Below are positions 48,701 through 54,201 of a stretch of DNA of 54,201 bases, piece by piece. The notes under the pieces were generated by a model, which saw only the letters and a program-made list of their open reading frames with translations, did not search any database and was not told the origin of the DNA. The stretch is from Actinomycetota bacterium (GTDB lineage: Bacteria; Actinomycetota; Acidimicrobiia; Acidimicrobiales; AC-14), in contig JBFMCT010000021.1 of NCBI GenBank assembly GCA_040754375.1, positions 1 to 54,201 of the forward strand. The letters run 5' to 3'. The first letter of the stretch is position 1. Every line of letters begins with the position of its first letter. Made by a program: the position numbers and the translations under genes.

Positions 48701-51534
48701 GCCTGTTCGGTTCGGCCTCGGTGGCCGGACCGGGCGGGGACGGCGGGGCCGGGGCGGCGTCGGGGGCGTCGGGCTCGACCGGGGACACGGGCGACGCCAC
48801 CGCCGTGGGCCAGGCCCCGTCGGTGGCCAACACCGGTGCCCACGCCGGGGCCGACGCCCGTTCGGGCGACACCGGTGACGCCGTGAACGAGACGCTGGTC
48901 GTGTCCGGGGGCGGGGCCGGCGGGGCGGGCGGGGCGGGCTCGTCGTCGGCCGCCGGCGGCGGCTCGGCCGTGGCCGCCACCAATGCCGTGGGCACCGGTC
49001 CCGTCACCTCCACGGTGGCCGGCGGGGCCTCGGTGGCCACCGTCGGGACCAGCGGAGGCCACGGCGGGGCGTCGTCGGTGGAGGTCACCCCCACGGCCAC
49101 CACGGGCTCGTCGGGCGACGCCTCGGCCCAGGCCTCGGCCACCAACTCGGGTGACACGGGCGACGCCTGGTCGTCCTCCTCGTCCGACCCCACGGCCACC
49201 TCCGGCAACAGCGGCGACAGCGGCTCGACGGGGGCGGCGACTCTCGGGGTCAACGTCACCAACTCGGCCATCTTCGGTTCGGCCACCGTGGGCGGGGCGG
49301 GTGGGGCGGGTGGGGCCGGGGCCACGTCGGGGACCTCAGGCCCGACCGGGGACACGGGCGACGCCACCGCCGTGAGCGAGGCCCCGTCGGTGGCCAACAC
49401 CGGTGCCCACGCCGGGGCCGACGCCCGTTCGGGCGACACCGGTGACGCCGTGAACGAGACGCTGGTCGTGTCCGGGGGCGGGGCGGGCGGGGCGGGCGGG
49501 GCGGGTGGGGCGACCAGCGGTCCGGGCGGGGCGGCGGCCGGCGCCTTGGCCGTCGTGGGTTCACCGGCCGTCACCTCCACGGTGGCCGGCGGGGCCTCGG
49601 TGGCCACCGTCGGGACCAGCGGAGGCCACGGCGGGGCGTCGTCGGTGGAGGTCACCCCCACGGCCACCACGGGCTCGTCGGGCGACGCCTCGGCCCAGGC
49701 CTCGGCCACCAACTCGGGTGACACGGGCGACGCCTGGTCGTCCTCCTCGTCCGACCCCACGGCCACCTCCGGCAACAGCGGCGGCAGCGGCTCGACGGGG
49801 GCGGCGACTCTCGGGGTCAACGTCAACAACTCGGGCCTGTTCGGTTCGGCCTCGGCCGGCGGGGCCGGCGGGGCGACCTCGGGTGCCTCGGGGGCGACCG
49901 GGCGCACGGGCGACGCCACCGCTGAGGGCGAGGCGTCCTCGACGGCCTCCACCGGGGCCACGGCCGATGCCGACGCCCGTTCGGGGGCGACCGGCGACGC
50001 CGTCAACGACACCGTCGTCGCCTCGGCGGGCGGCACCGGAGGGGCGGGCGGGCCCGGCCAGGTCGTTTCCGGGGCAGGCGGGCCGGTGGCCAGCGGCCTG
50101 GTGGCCGTGAACGCCGGGCCCGTCGCCAATGCCGTCTCGGGAGGCCCGTCGGTGGCCACGTCCTCGGCCTTCGGAGGCAACGGCGGCCCTTCGGGCGTGA
50201 CCGTCACGCCCTCGGCCGAGACGGGCACCTCGGGCGCCACCTCGGCCCAGGCGTCGGCCACCAACTCGGGGGACACGGGCGACGCCCAGTCGTCGGCCAC
50301 GGCCGGAGGCCAGGCCCGTTCCGGTGACAGCGGCCAGAGTGGGACCACGGGCCGAGCCACTTCGACCGTGACGGCCGAGAACTCCGGGATCGGCGGGAGC
50401 GCCGTGGCCGGGAGCGTGGCCGGGCCCGGTGGCTCGGCCGCCTCGGGCCCGTCGGGGCGCACGGGCCGGACCGGGGACGCCGAGGCCGAGGCCGAGGCCG
50501 GTTCGGTGGCCAACTCGGGGGCCGCCGGACTGGGCCAGGCCCGTTCGGGGGCGAGCGGGGACGCCGTGAACGGCGCCACCGGCGTCTCGGCCGGTGGCGC
50601 GGGAGGGCCCGGCGGGCCGGCGACGGCAACGTCAGGTGACGGTGGGCCGGCTGTCGGCCTGTTCGTGGCCGTCGCCGCCGTGCCCGCCCCGGTCTCGTCG
50701 GCCCTCGCCGGCGGGGCCAGCGTGGCCACGGCCACCGGTACGGGTGGCGACGGCGGGGGGTCGACGGTGAACGTCGCGCCGACGGCCTCGACCGGGGGCA
50801 CGGGCTCGTCCACGGCCCAGGCCTCGTCCACCAACAGCGGGGCCACGGGAGACGCCCGCTCGTCGGCTGGATCGGCCCCCACAGCCACCTCTGGTGCCTC
50901 CGGTCCATCGGGAGCCACCGGGGATGCCCGGTCGACCACCAAAGCCACCAACACCGCCATCTTGGGAGTGGCTGTGGCCCTGGGCGGCGCCGGGACGGTC
51001 GAGGCCACCAATACCGCTGTGCTCGGTACGGCCGAGGCTGCCGGCCTGGCCGGTCCAGCCACCACCGGGCCCTCGGGGGCGACCGGTCGCACGGGAGCGA
51101 CCGACGCCCAGGCCACGGCCGGTTCGTTCGCCAACAGCGGGGGCGACGCCCTGGCGGGCTCCCGTTCGGGCGCCACCGGGGCCGCTGGCAACGACACCAC
51201 GGCCGTCTCCGGAGGCGGGACGGGCGGGAGCGGGGGTGGGGCCCAGTCCGAGGCGGGAATGGGCGGCGTGGCCGTCCTCGTGGCCGGCAGTGGCCCTACG
51301 GCGGCCCAGCCTGGGCCCAGCGTCTCCACCGGCGACGCCGGGGGCGGGGACGGTGGCGCCAGCGGGACCACGGCCTCGCCCGAGGCCACCACGGGCTCGT
51401 CGGGGGCCAGCATGGCCCAGTCGTCCTCGACCAACTCGGGGGCCACCGGGACGGCCGAGTCCGAGGCCACCACCCACCCGGTGTCCTCGTCGGGACCTTC
51501 GGGGGCCACGGGCCCCACCGGCACGTCCGCCTGA
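45772..51534 (+). CDS. Very large secreted Gly/Ala/Thr/Ser repeat protein
   Basis: 1,920 residues from a GTG at 45772; an ATG at 45844 gives a more usual signal peptide (RRAGFAALVLLALAALVVLF). After an Ala/Pro linker (residues 65-230) comes a region with a glycine-rich parallel-beta-like character (NLTVAIRGDAYGEAHAG, ENLTIGIGPGVVTGTAIGG). The rest consists of degenerate repeats containing NSGDTGDA, TGATGP, GGAGGAGG and TATSGNSG units, reminiscent of collagen-like and PE_PGRS proteins. It has no LPXTG or membrane anchor at the C-terminus, which ends SGPSGATGPTGTSA. Likely a cell-surface or matrix protein; function unknown. The opposite strand is also open over most of this length, an effect of base composition. 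Confidence 0.82.
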   Translation: MVNQSEFSHLAATVGGPGLAFPPQMTLDQATAKDSCPRRAGFAALVLLALAALVVLFGGQAGADTAAPLTAPAPVATSTDTAVLAPPATVAPSPAPAPPTLASEPAPVAAPAAAEPSPVTAPAAEAAPALVAPAPTAEAAPAPAPAALAATALVAPDAAAAPTLSAPAPPALLAAPGPAGGPLAGPALPGAVAGPAPEAGPPAPDAGPAGSSAPGTRPVSMAGPTPAAQTASNASTGATISGGDGQAAGDAEAGNTSGITFTRTKNCRVVEGSNSVYTHLVIAIGKGCAANGQSGPVPGGATSNLAIAIGGAAIGVARSAADRKATNLTVAIRGDAYGEAHAGPGGDAQNETIGIRGREANGIAIGGEGRAGNGGSAENLTIGIGPGVVTGTAIGGSTTNGVTTSEGTIEPGPAGGQTANLTGSPAATQAPGTNHTAGGGPSSSGGSASGGDGGASNVLVAPTASSGSSGGTGGSSASSGGTNSGDTGSATSAAGTAPTASSGSSGGTGSTGPVLTAPSATNTSIGGNSSTGTGPAVSGSSGNSGSTGPATAVGNATSEANTGASATSVATTGSGGSATNTVNVVATGGNGGAGGTAVATTGAGGNASNSVIAVGSSSVTANATGGSSVATADASGGKGGDATVVITPTAGSGVGGGGSGTASNSTDVVAAGGTGGSGGLAAAQAGPGGSASNNVVAVGTGPVNATSQGGASLATADASGGDGGNVSVTVSPTASSGGGSPAPASAQSSATNTGNTGDASSSASAHPVATTGSSGNTGATGPATSSPTATNSGIGGSANVGGGGGVGTGGSGNSGDTGAAAAVGNSTSVANTGASAIADARTGSSGDAVNQTQIVASGGAGGAGGEASATSAPGGAAANNVTAVGSGPVTATTQGGASVATVDTSGGTGGSSSVQVAPTATTGGTGAASAQASSTNSGDTGNATSSSSSSPQATSGMSGGTGATGPATLTLTAGNSGLFGSASVAGPGGDGGAGAASGASGSTGDTGDATAVGQAPSVANTGAHAGADARSGDTGDAVNETLVVSGGGAGGAGGAGSSSAAGGGSAVAATNAVGTGPVTSTVAGGASVATVGTSGGHGGASSVEVTPTATTGSSGDASAQASATNSGDTGDAWSSSSSDPTATSGNSGDSGSTGAATLGVNVTNSAIFGSATVGGAGGAGGAGATSGTSGPTGDTGDATAVSEAPSVANTGAHAGADARSGDTGDAVNETLVVSGGGAGGAGGAGGATSGPGGAAAGALAVVGSPAVTSTVAGGASVATVGTSGGHGGASSVEVTPTATTGSSGDASAQASATNSGDTGDAWSSSSSDPTATSGNSGGSGSTGAATLGVNVNNSGLFGSASAGGAGGATSGASGATGRTGDATAEGEASSTASTGATADADARSGATGDAVNDTVVASAGGTGGAGGPGQVVSGAGGPVASGLVAVNAGPVANAVSGGPSVATSSAFGGNGGPSGVTVTPSAETGTSGATSAQASATNSGDTGDAQSSATAGGQARSGDSGQSGTTGRATSTVTAENSGIGGSAVAGSVAGPGGSAASGPSGRTGRTGDAEAEAEAGSVANSGAAGLGQARSGASGDAVNGATGVSAGGAGGPGGPATATSGDGGPAVGLFVAVAAVPAPVSSALAGGASVATATGTGGDGGGSTVNVAPTASTGGTGSSTAQASSTNSGATGDARSSAGSAPTATSGASGPSGATGDARSTTKATNTAILGVAVALGGAGTVEATNTAVLGTAEAAGLAGPATTGPSGATGRTGATDAQATAGSFANSGGDALAGSRSGATGAAGNDTTAVSGGGTGGSGGGAQSEAGMGGVAVLVAGSGPTAAQPGPSVSTGDAGGGDGGASGTTASPEATTGSSGASMAQSSSTNSGATGTAESEATTHPVSSSGPSGATGPTGTSA
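48814..49840 (+). repeat. 567-bp tandem duplication inside the giant repeat gene
   Basis: Sequence from 48814 (GCCCCGTCGGTGGCCAACAC) recurs at 49381, and from 49004 at 49571, each with a shift of exactly 567 bp (189 codons). The flanks are near identical, while the part between (about 48930-49000) has diverged, suggesting a duplication followed by partial homogenisation. Confidence 0.85.
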
Positions 51535-51556
51535 CCGGCGGCCCGGGCGGGCGTGG

Positions 51557-52282
51557 CTACTGAGCCTCGTCGGCCGCCCGCTCGGCCCGCTGCTCGATGA
51601 AGAAGGCCCCGATGGCGGCGGCCAGCGAGGCGAAGACGACCACCGAGTAGGCGCTCAGGAGGAGGGCCACCACTCGGCCGAGGGCCCGCCCCGGCTCGAA
51701 CAGGTAGTTGCCGCTGACCACCAGGTTGGCCGACCACCACAACGTCTCGCCCAGGCTGGCCCCCGCTTCGCGCCCACCGGCTTCGAGCAGGAAGAGCAGC
51801 TGGGCCCCGGCGATCAGGACCGCCGCCGTCGTCACGCCCAGGAACGTCAGTCGCCCGCCGAGCAGTGTGCGGGCCGTCCCGATGGTCCGGTACGACGACC
51901 CCACGACCCGGGCCGCGGGCAGCACCCGGACGGCACGGAGGGCACGGACGACCCGGACGGTACGCAGGGCTGGCAAGGCCAGGAAGAGCAGCGACGGCCA
52001 CCGCCGTCGCAGGAAGCGCAGCGGGCGTCCGGAGACGGCCAGCTTGACCAGGAACTCGGCCAGGAAGACGGCCCACAGTACGTTGCCGATCAGCCGCAGC
52101 TCGTCCAGTTGGGCGGTCGGGGCCAGGAGCTCGTAGGTCACGAGGCCGGCCCATGCCACCGCCAGTACTGCCATGGGGATGTCGAGGCGTTCCTCGATGA
52201 CGGCCGAGAGCCGTTCTCGGGGCGTGAGGTCCCCGTCGGGCCCGGCGTCGAGGGCGGGCGAGGTCTGCTCGGGTGCCGTCAT
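51557..52282 (-). CDS. Voltage-gated-channel-like membrane protein with altered selectivity filter
   Basis: 241 residues from ATG at 52282, 8 nt after AAGGA. S1-S4-like membrane segments, with the Arg-rich S4 RTVRVVRALRAVRVLPAARV, then a pore region LGETLWWSANLVVSGNYLFE and a last helix (VVALLLSAYSVVVFASLAAA). K+ channels have TVGYG where this has VVSGN, so the ion preference is unclear. The start codon overlaps that of the divergent DedA-like gene (CATG). Confidence 0.8.
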   Translation of the reverse strand: MTAPEQTSPALDAGPDGDLTPRERLSAVIEERLDIPMAVLAVAWAGLVTYELLAPTAQLDELRLIGNVLWAVFLAEFLVKLAVSGRPLRFLRRRWPSLLFLALPALRTVRVVRALRAVRVLPAARVVGSSYRTIGTARTLLGGRLTFLGVTTAAVLIAGAQLLFLLEAGGREAGASLGETLWWSANLVVSGNYLFEPGRALGRVVALLLSAYSVVVFASLAAAIGAFFIEQRAERAADEAQ

Positions 52283-53018
52283 GGACCAGTTCCTTCCCCG
52301 GAAGGGCCATGGACCGCGCCACGATGGACAGGTGGGCGAGAATGGCGAGGAGGGCGAGGAGGCGACCAAGGGACCGGGACAGGTTGGGCCCCGCCCCGCC
52401 CTCGACCGGGTAGAGCAGGTGCCCCCGGCCCTGCTGATCGTCCCCCTCGTGATCCTGGCCGTGAGCGCTCTCGTCGGGAACGCGGCGGCACCCGCGCTGG
52501 CGGCCAATCATCCGCTGCTCCTGCTCGTGCTCAACTCCACCACCCGTCATCTCGTGCTCACATCGACGACGGTCGACTTCGTCCCGTACCTGGTGGTGGG
52601 CCTCGTCCGTCGCTCACTCGAGAACCCGTTCCTCTACCTGCTCGGCCTGCGGTACGGGGACTCGGCCGTCGACTGGGTGGCCCGGCACATCGGTGGCGGT
52701 ACTGCCATCGGCTGGTTGCGCCGGAACTTCCGGCGTTACGGGTGGCCCCTGGTGGCGCTGTTCCCGGGGGGCGTCGTGTGCGTCTTGGCAGGAGCGAGCG
52801 GCATGTCCCTGGTGGTCTTCGCCCTGCTGAGCGTCGTCGGCACGGTGGCCGCCATCGTCGCCATCCGCCTCTCGGGCACGGCGCTGGCCGGCCCCGTGGA
52901 TGCCGTGATGGCCGTGGTCGTCGACAACTGGGTGTGGCTGACGGCCCTGTCGGTGATCGCCACCGTGGGTTGGGCCAGCGGTCGCCGCCGCCGCCGGAGC
53001 GGACGCTCGCCGGCCTGA
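52281..53018 (+). CDS. DedA/SNARE-associated-like membrane protein
   Basis: Up to 245 residues from ATG 52281; this overlaps the start of the divergent gene by two bases, so a later GTG (for example 52329) may be the real start. Several membrane segments: LLIVPLVILAVSALVGNAA, FVPYLVVGLVRRSLENPFLY, WPLVALFPGGVVCVLAGASG, MSLVVFALLSVVGTVAAIVA. The elements RYGDSAVDWVAR and FPGGVVCVLAGASGM resemble the DedA F/Y-R-x3-R/GxxxG region. DedA proteins are lipid scramblases or transporters. C-terminal RRRRR tail is cytoplasmic. Confidence 0.75.
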   Translation: MDQFLPRKGHGPRHDGQVGENGEEGEEATKGPGQVGPRPALDRVEQVPPALLIVPLVILAVSALVGNAAAPALAANHPLLLLVLNSTTRHLVLTSTTVDFVPYLVVGLVRRSLENPFLYLLGLRYGDSAVDWVARHIGGGTAIGWLRRNFRRYGWPLVALFPGGVVCVLAGASGMSLVVFALLSVVGTVAAIVAIRLSGTALAGPVDAVMAVVVDNWVWLTALSVIATVGWASGRRRRRSGRSPA

Positions 53019-53317
53019 ACGGGCGGGAGGGAGGCCGGGGGGGCTTGACCGTGAGGCGCCCGCAGAGGGCGGCCGCACCGGGCGCCGCACGTTGCCGGGA
53101 GGTCTCGGTACCCGTGATCGCCGGACCTGGCCTGCGCGTGCAGCCACCGGGGCCTCGCCTAATGCACGCCCTTCGCTCCAGCCTCGGTGTCGCCCCGTCT
53201 CACCCCCCGGGACCGGCCCGCGGCGGTGGCTCCCTCCGGTCGTCCCAGGGGCGCGACAGAGCCCGCCATGGCCCAGGGGCCGGCGGGCTCTGTTCGTTCA
53301 GACGGTGTCGGCGGTGC
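53019..53317. other. Intergenic region between convergent genes
   Basis: About 300 bp with no supported gene. It has a clear hairpin at 53256-53293 near its right end; the remainder shows no recognisable element. Confidence 0.6.
53256..53293. terminator. 12-bp stem terminator hairpin
   Basis: ACAGAGCCCGCC (53256-53267) and GGCGGGCTCTGT (53282-53293) pair perfectly; followed by TCGTT. Positioned to stop transcription of both the DedA-like gene and the LAxTG gene. Confidence 0.7.
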
Positions 53318-53812
53318 TCAGCCTTCGATCGGGCGCCGCCGGCCCCGGCCCACGAGCTGCAGGGCCGAACCGAGGGCGACCGACAGGCCGGCCATGGCCG
53401 CCAGCGGGGCCGTCCACGTGCCCGTCAGGGCCAGGCGGGCGGGCGTGGCCGCCGCCGGGCGCACGGTCGTGGGGGTCACGTGGGGCGGCTGGTGGGGCGG
53501 CTGGTGGGGCGGCGGGACGTGCCTGGGGCAGTCCGCGCCCGAAGCCGTCGAGCCGTCCTCGGCCCGTGAGCAGCCCGACGCCGTCGAGCCGTCGTGGGCG
53601 TGCGCCTGGCCCGAGGCGGTCGACCAGTTCTCGGCGTGGGATGCACCCGAGGCCGTCGAGCCGTTCTCGGCGTGGGCCGTGCCCGAGGCCACCGAGCCGT
53701 GCTCGGCCGTGGCCCCTCCGCTCGTCTGGGCCCCAGCAGGGCCGGCCACGAGCATCATCAGGAGGACGACGATCCCCCCCAGCATCAGGCCCGCCGTCCG
53801 TTGTGACTTCAT
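53318..53812 (-). CDS. Secreted LAxTG-anchored surface protein with GSTASG repeats
   Basis: 164 residues from ATG at 53812, with GGAGG 7 nt upstream. Signal peptide AGLMLGGIVVLLMMLVAGPA(GAQ). Then about six repeats of the form H-A-E-N-G-S-T-A-S-G (AENGSTASG, AHDGSTASG, AEDGSTASG), a Pro/His/Thr linker (PPPHQPPHQPPH) and a sorting signal: LALTG, hydrophobic stretch (WTAPLAAMAGLSVALGSALQ) and RGRRR. LAxTG is typical of class E sortase substrates in high-GC actinobacteria. Function: cell-wall surface protein, role unknown. Confidence 0.85.
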   Translation of the reverse strand: MKSQRTAGLMLGGIVVLLMMLVAGPAGAQTSGGATAEHGSVASGTAHAENGSTASGASHAENWSTASGQAHAHDGSTASGCSRAEDGSTASGADCPRHVPPPHQPPHQPPHVTPTTVRPAAATPARLALTGTWTAPLAAMAGLSVALGSALQLVGRGRRRPIEG

Positions 53813-53844
53813 TGTGCTACCTCCGTTGTGTTGACAGTCATTGC

Positions 53845-54201
53845 TCAGACGTCCTCCCCCACCGGCTCGGCTGCGAACCGGCGCCGGCCGAGGCCGAGCA
53901 GGACGGCCCCCAGGGCGGTGGCCGCAGCCGCGGCCTGGGCCATGGTGTCCACACCGCCGGTGCGGGCCAGGGCACCGCCGCCGCCGGGGCCCCCGGGGCC
54001 GCCCGGGCCACCGGGCCCGGCCGGGTGGGTGGGGGGCTTGGGGGCGGGGGCGCACTCGCCCGAGGTGGTGGAGATGTCGGTGGCGTCCGAGCAGCCCGAG
54101 GCCACCGAGCCGTTGCGGGCCGTGGACCGCCCCGAGGCGGTGGAGCCCTCCGACGCCCGGGCCTGGCCCGAGGCCGTGGAGCCCTCGGTGGCCCGGGCCG
54201 T
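53845..54201 (-). CDS. Second LAxTG surface protein with GSTASG repeats (5' end beyond window)
   Basis: 119 codons are visible, open to the right edge. The visible part has repeats TEGSTASGQARASEGSTASG and RNGSVASG, two Cys (GCSDAT, GECAPAP), a Gly/Pro linker (GPGGPGGPGGPG), LARTG, a hydrophobic stretch and RRR. The repeat and sorting signal match those of the gene 33 bp downstream on the same strand, so these are tandem paralogues. The signal peptide must lie outside the window. Confidence 0.82.
   Translation of the reverse strand, partial: TARATEGSTASGQARASEGSTASGRSTARNGSVASGCSDATDISTTSGECAPAPKPPTHPAGPGGPGGPGGPGGGGALARTGGVDTMAQAAAAATALGAVLLGLGRRRFAAEPVGEDV

Noticed and set aside
46815-52550. 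A 1,911-codon open frame on the minus strand opposite the giant repeat gene
   Set aside because: It lacks a signal peptide and family motifs, runs through the start of the true channel gene in another frame, and is explained by GC-rich repeats without stop codons. The plus-strand frame has a signal peptide and coherent repeats.

Overview
The window is about 54 kb of very GC-rich DNA with dense, mostly GTG/ATG/TTG-started, often translationally overlapping genes. The gene content points to a high-GC actinobacterium, most likely of the Acidimicrobiia/Thermoleophilia kind: an F420-dependent LLM oxidoreductase, a group 1h (actinobacterial, high-affinity) [NiFe]-hydrogenase with its accessory genes, a CtpE-type P-type ATPase, LAxTG sorting signals and an RsbU/RsbW-type pair. 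The phylum is inferred from families, not from a marker gene. No rRNA, tRNA, CRISPR array, insertion sequence or prophage was seen.

Layout. 1-7.0 kb (minus strand): a His/Asp-rich NicO nickel/cobalt transporter cut by the left edge, a TPR protein, a secreted DUF4331 protein, a membrane-anchored unknown and a PHP/CehA-type hydrolase. 7.1-20.3 kb: ChaB/Rho-N protein, ABC-type lipoprotein, CHASE3/HAMP/SpoIIE phosphatase, RsbW-like ATPase, F420-dependent oxidoreductase, ECF sigma factor with a membrane partner, flavin disulfide oxidoreductase, several unknowns, a copper-amine-oxidase-like protein that appears to lack its cofactor tyrosine, and a methyltransferase. 20.3-22.9 kb: a GrdE-GrdB fusion read through an in-frame UGA. 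22.9-33.3 kb: the hydrogenase operon (hhyS-hhyL-NifU-DUF5947-DUF6084-unknown-protease-two micro-proteins-HypC-YtxH-like-PD-(D/E)XK-like-two membrane proteins) and a divergent operon of three small membrane proteins. 33.4-37.1 kb: P-type ATPase and small proteins. 37.2-39.4 kb: grdC - thioredoxin - grdA, the last again with an in-frame UGA. 39.5-54.2 kb: hemerythrin, CHRD protein, HtrA protease, FtsH, galactokinase, a 1,900-residue repeat protein, a channel-like protein, a DedA-like protein and two tandem LAxTG surface proteins.

The main discovery is a glycine-reductase-like system split over two loci that flank the hydrogenase operon. Its two selenoprotein genes (grdEB at 20332-22875 and grdA at 38981-39439) look truncated or absent if UGA is taken as stop, but the reading frames continue through UGA into the conserved C-terminal parts of GrdB and GrdA. 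The protein-B component is unusual: GrdE and GrdB are fused in one chain, and the GrdE part lacks the Cys that normally becomes the pyruvoyl group. GrdC and a Grd-type thioredoxin are present; GrdD and the Sec machinery are not in the window. The substrate is unknown. Nickel uptake (NicO), HypC and the endopeptidase fit with biogenesis of the hydrogenase; whether H2 oxidation feeds the selenoprotein reductase is only a hypothesis based on proximity.
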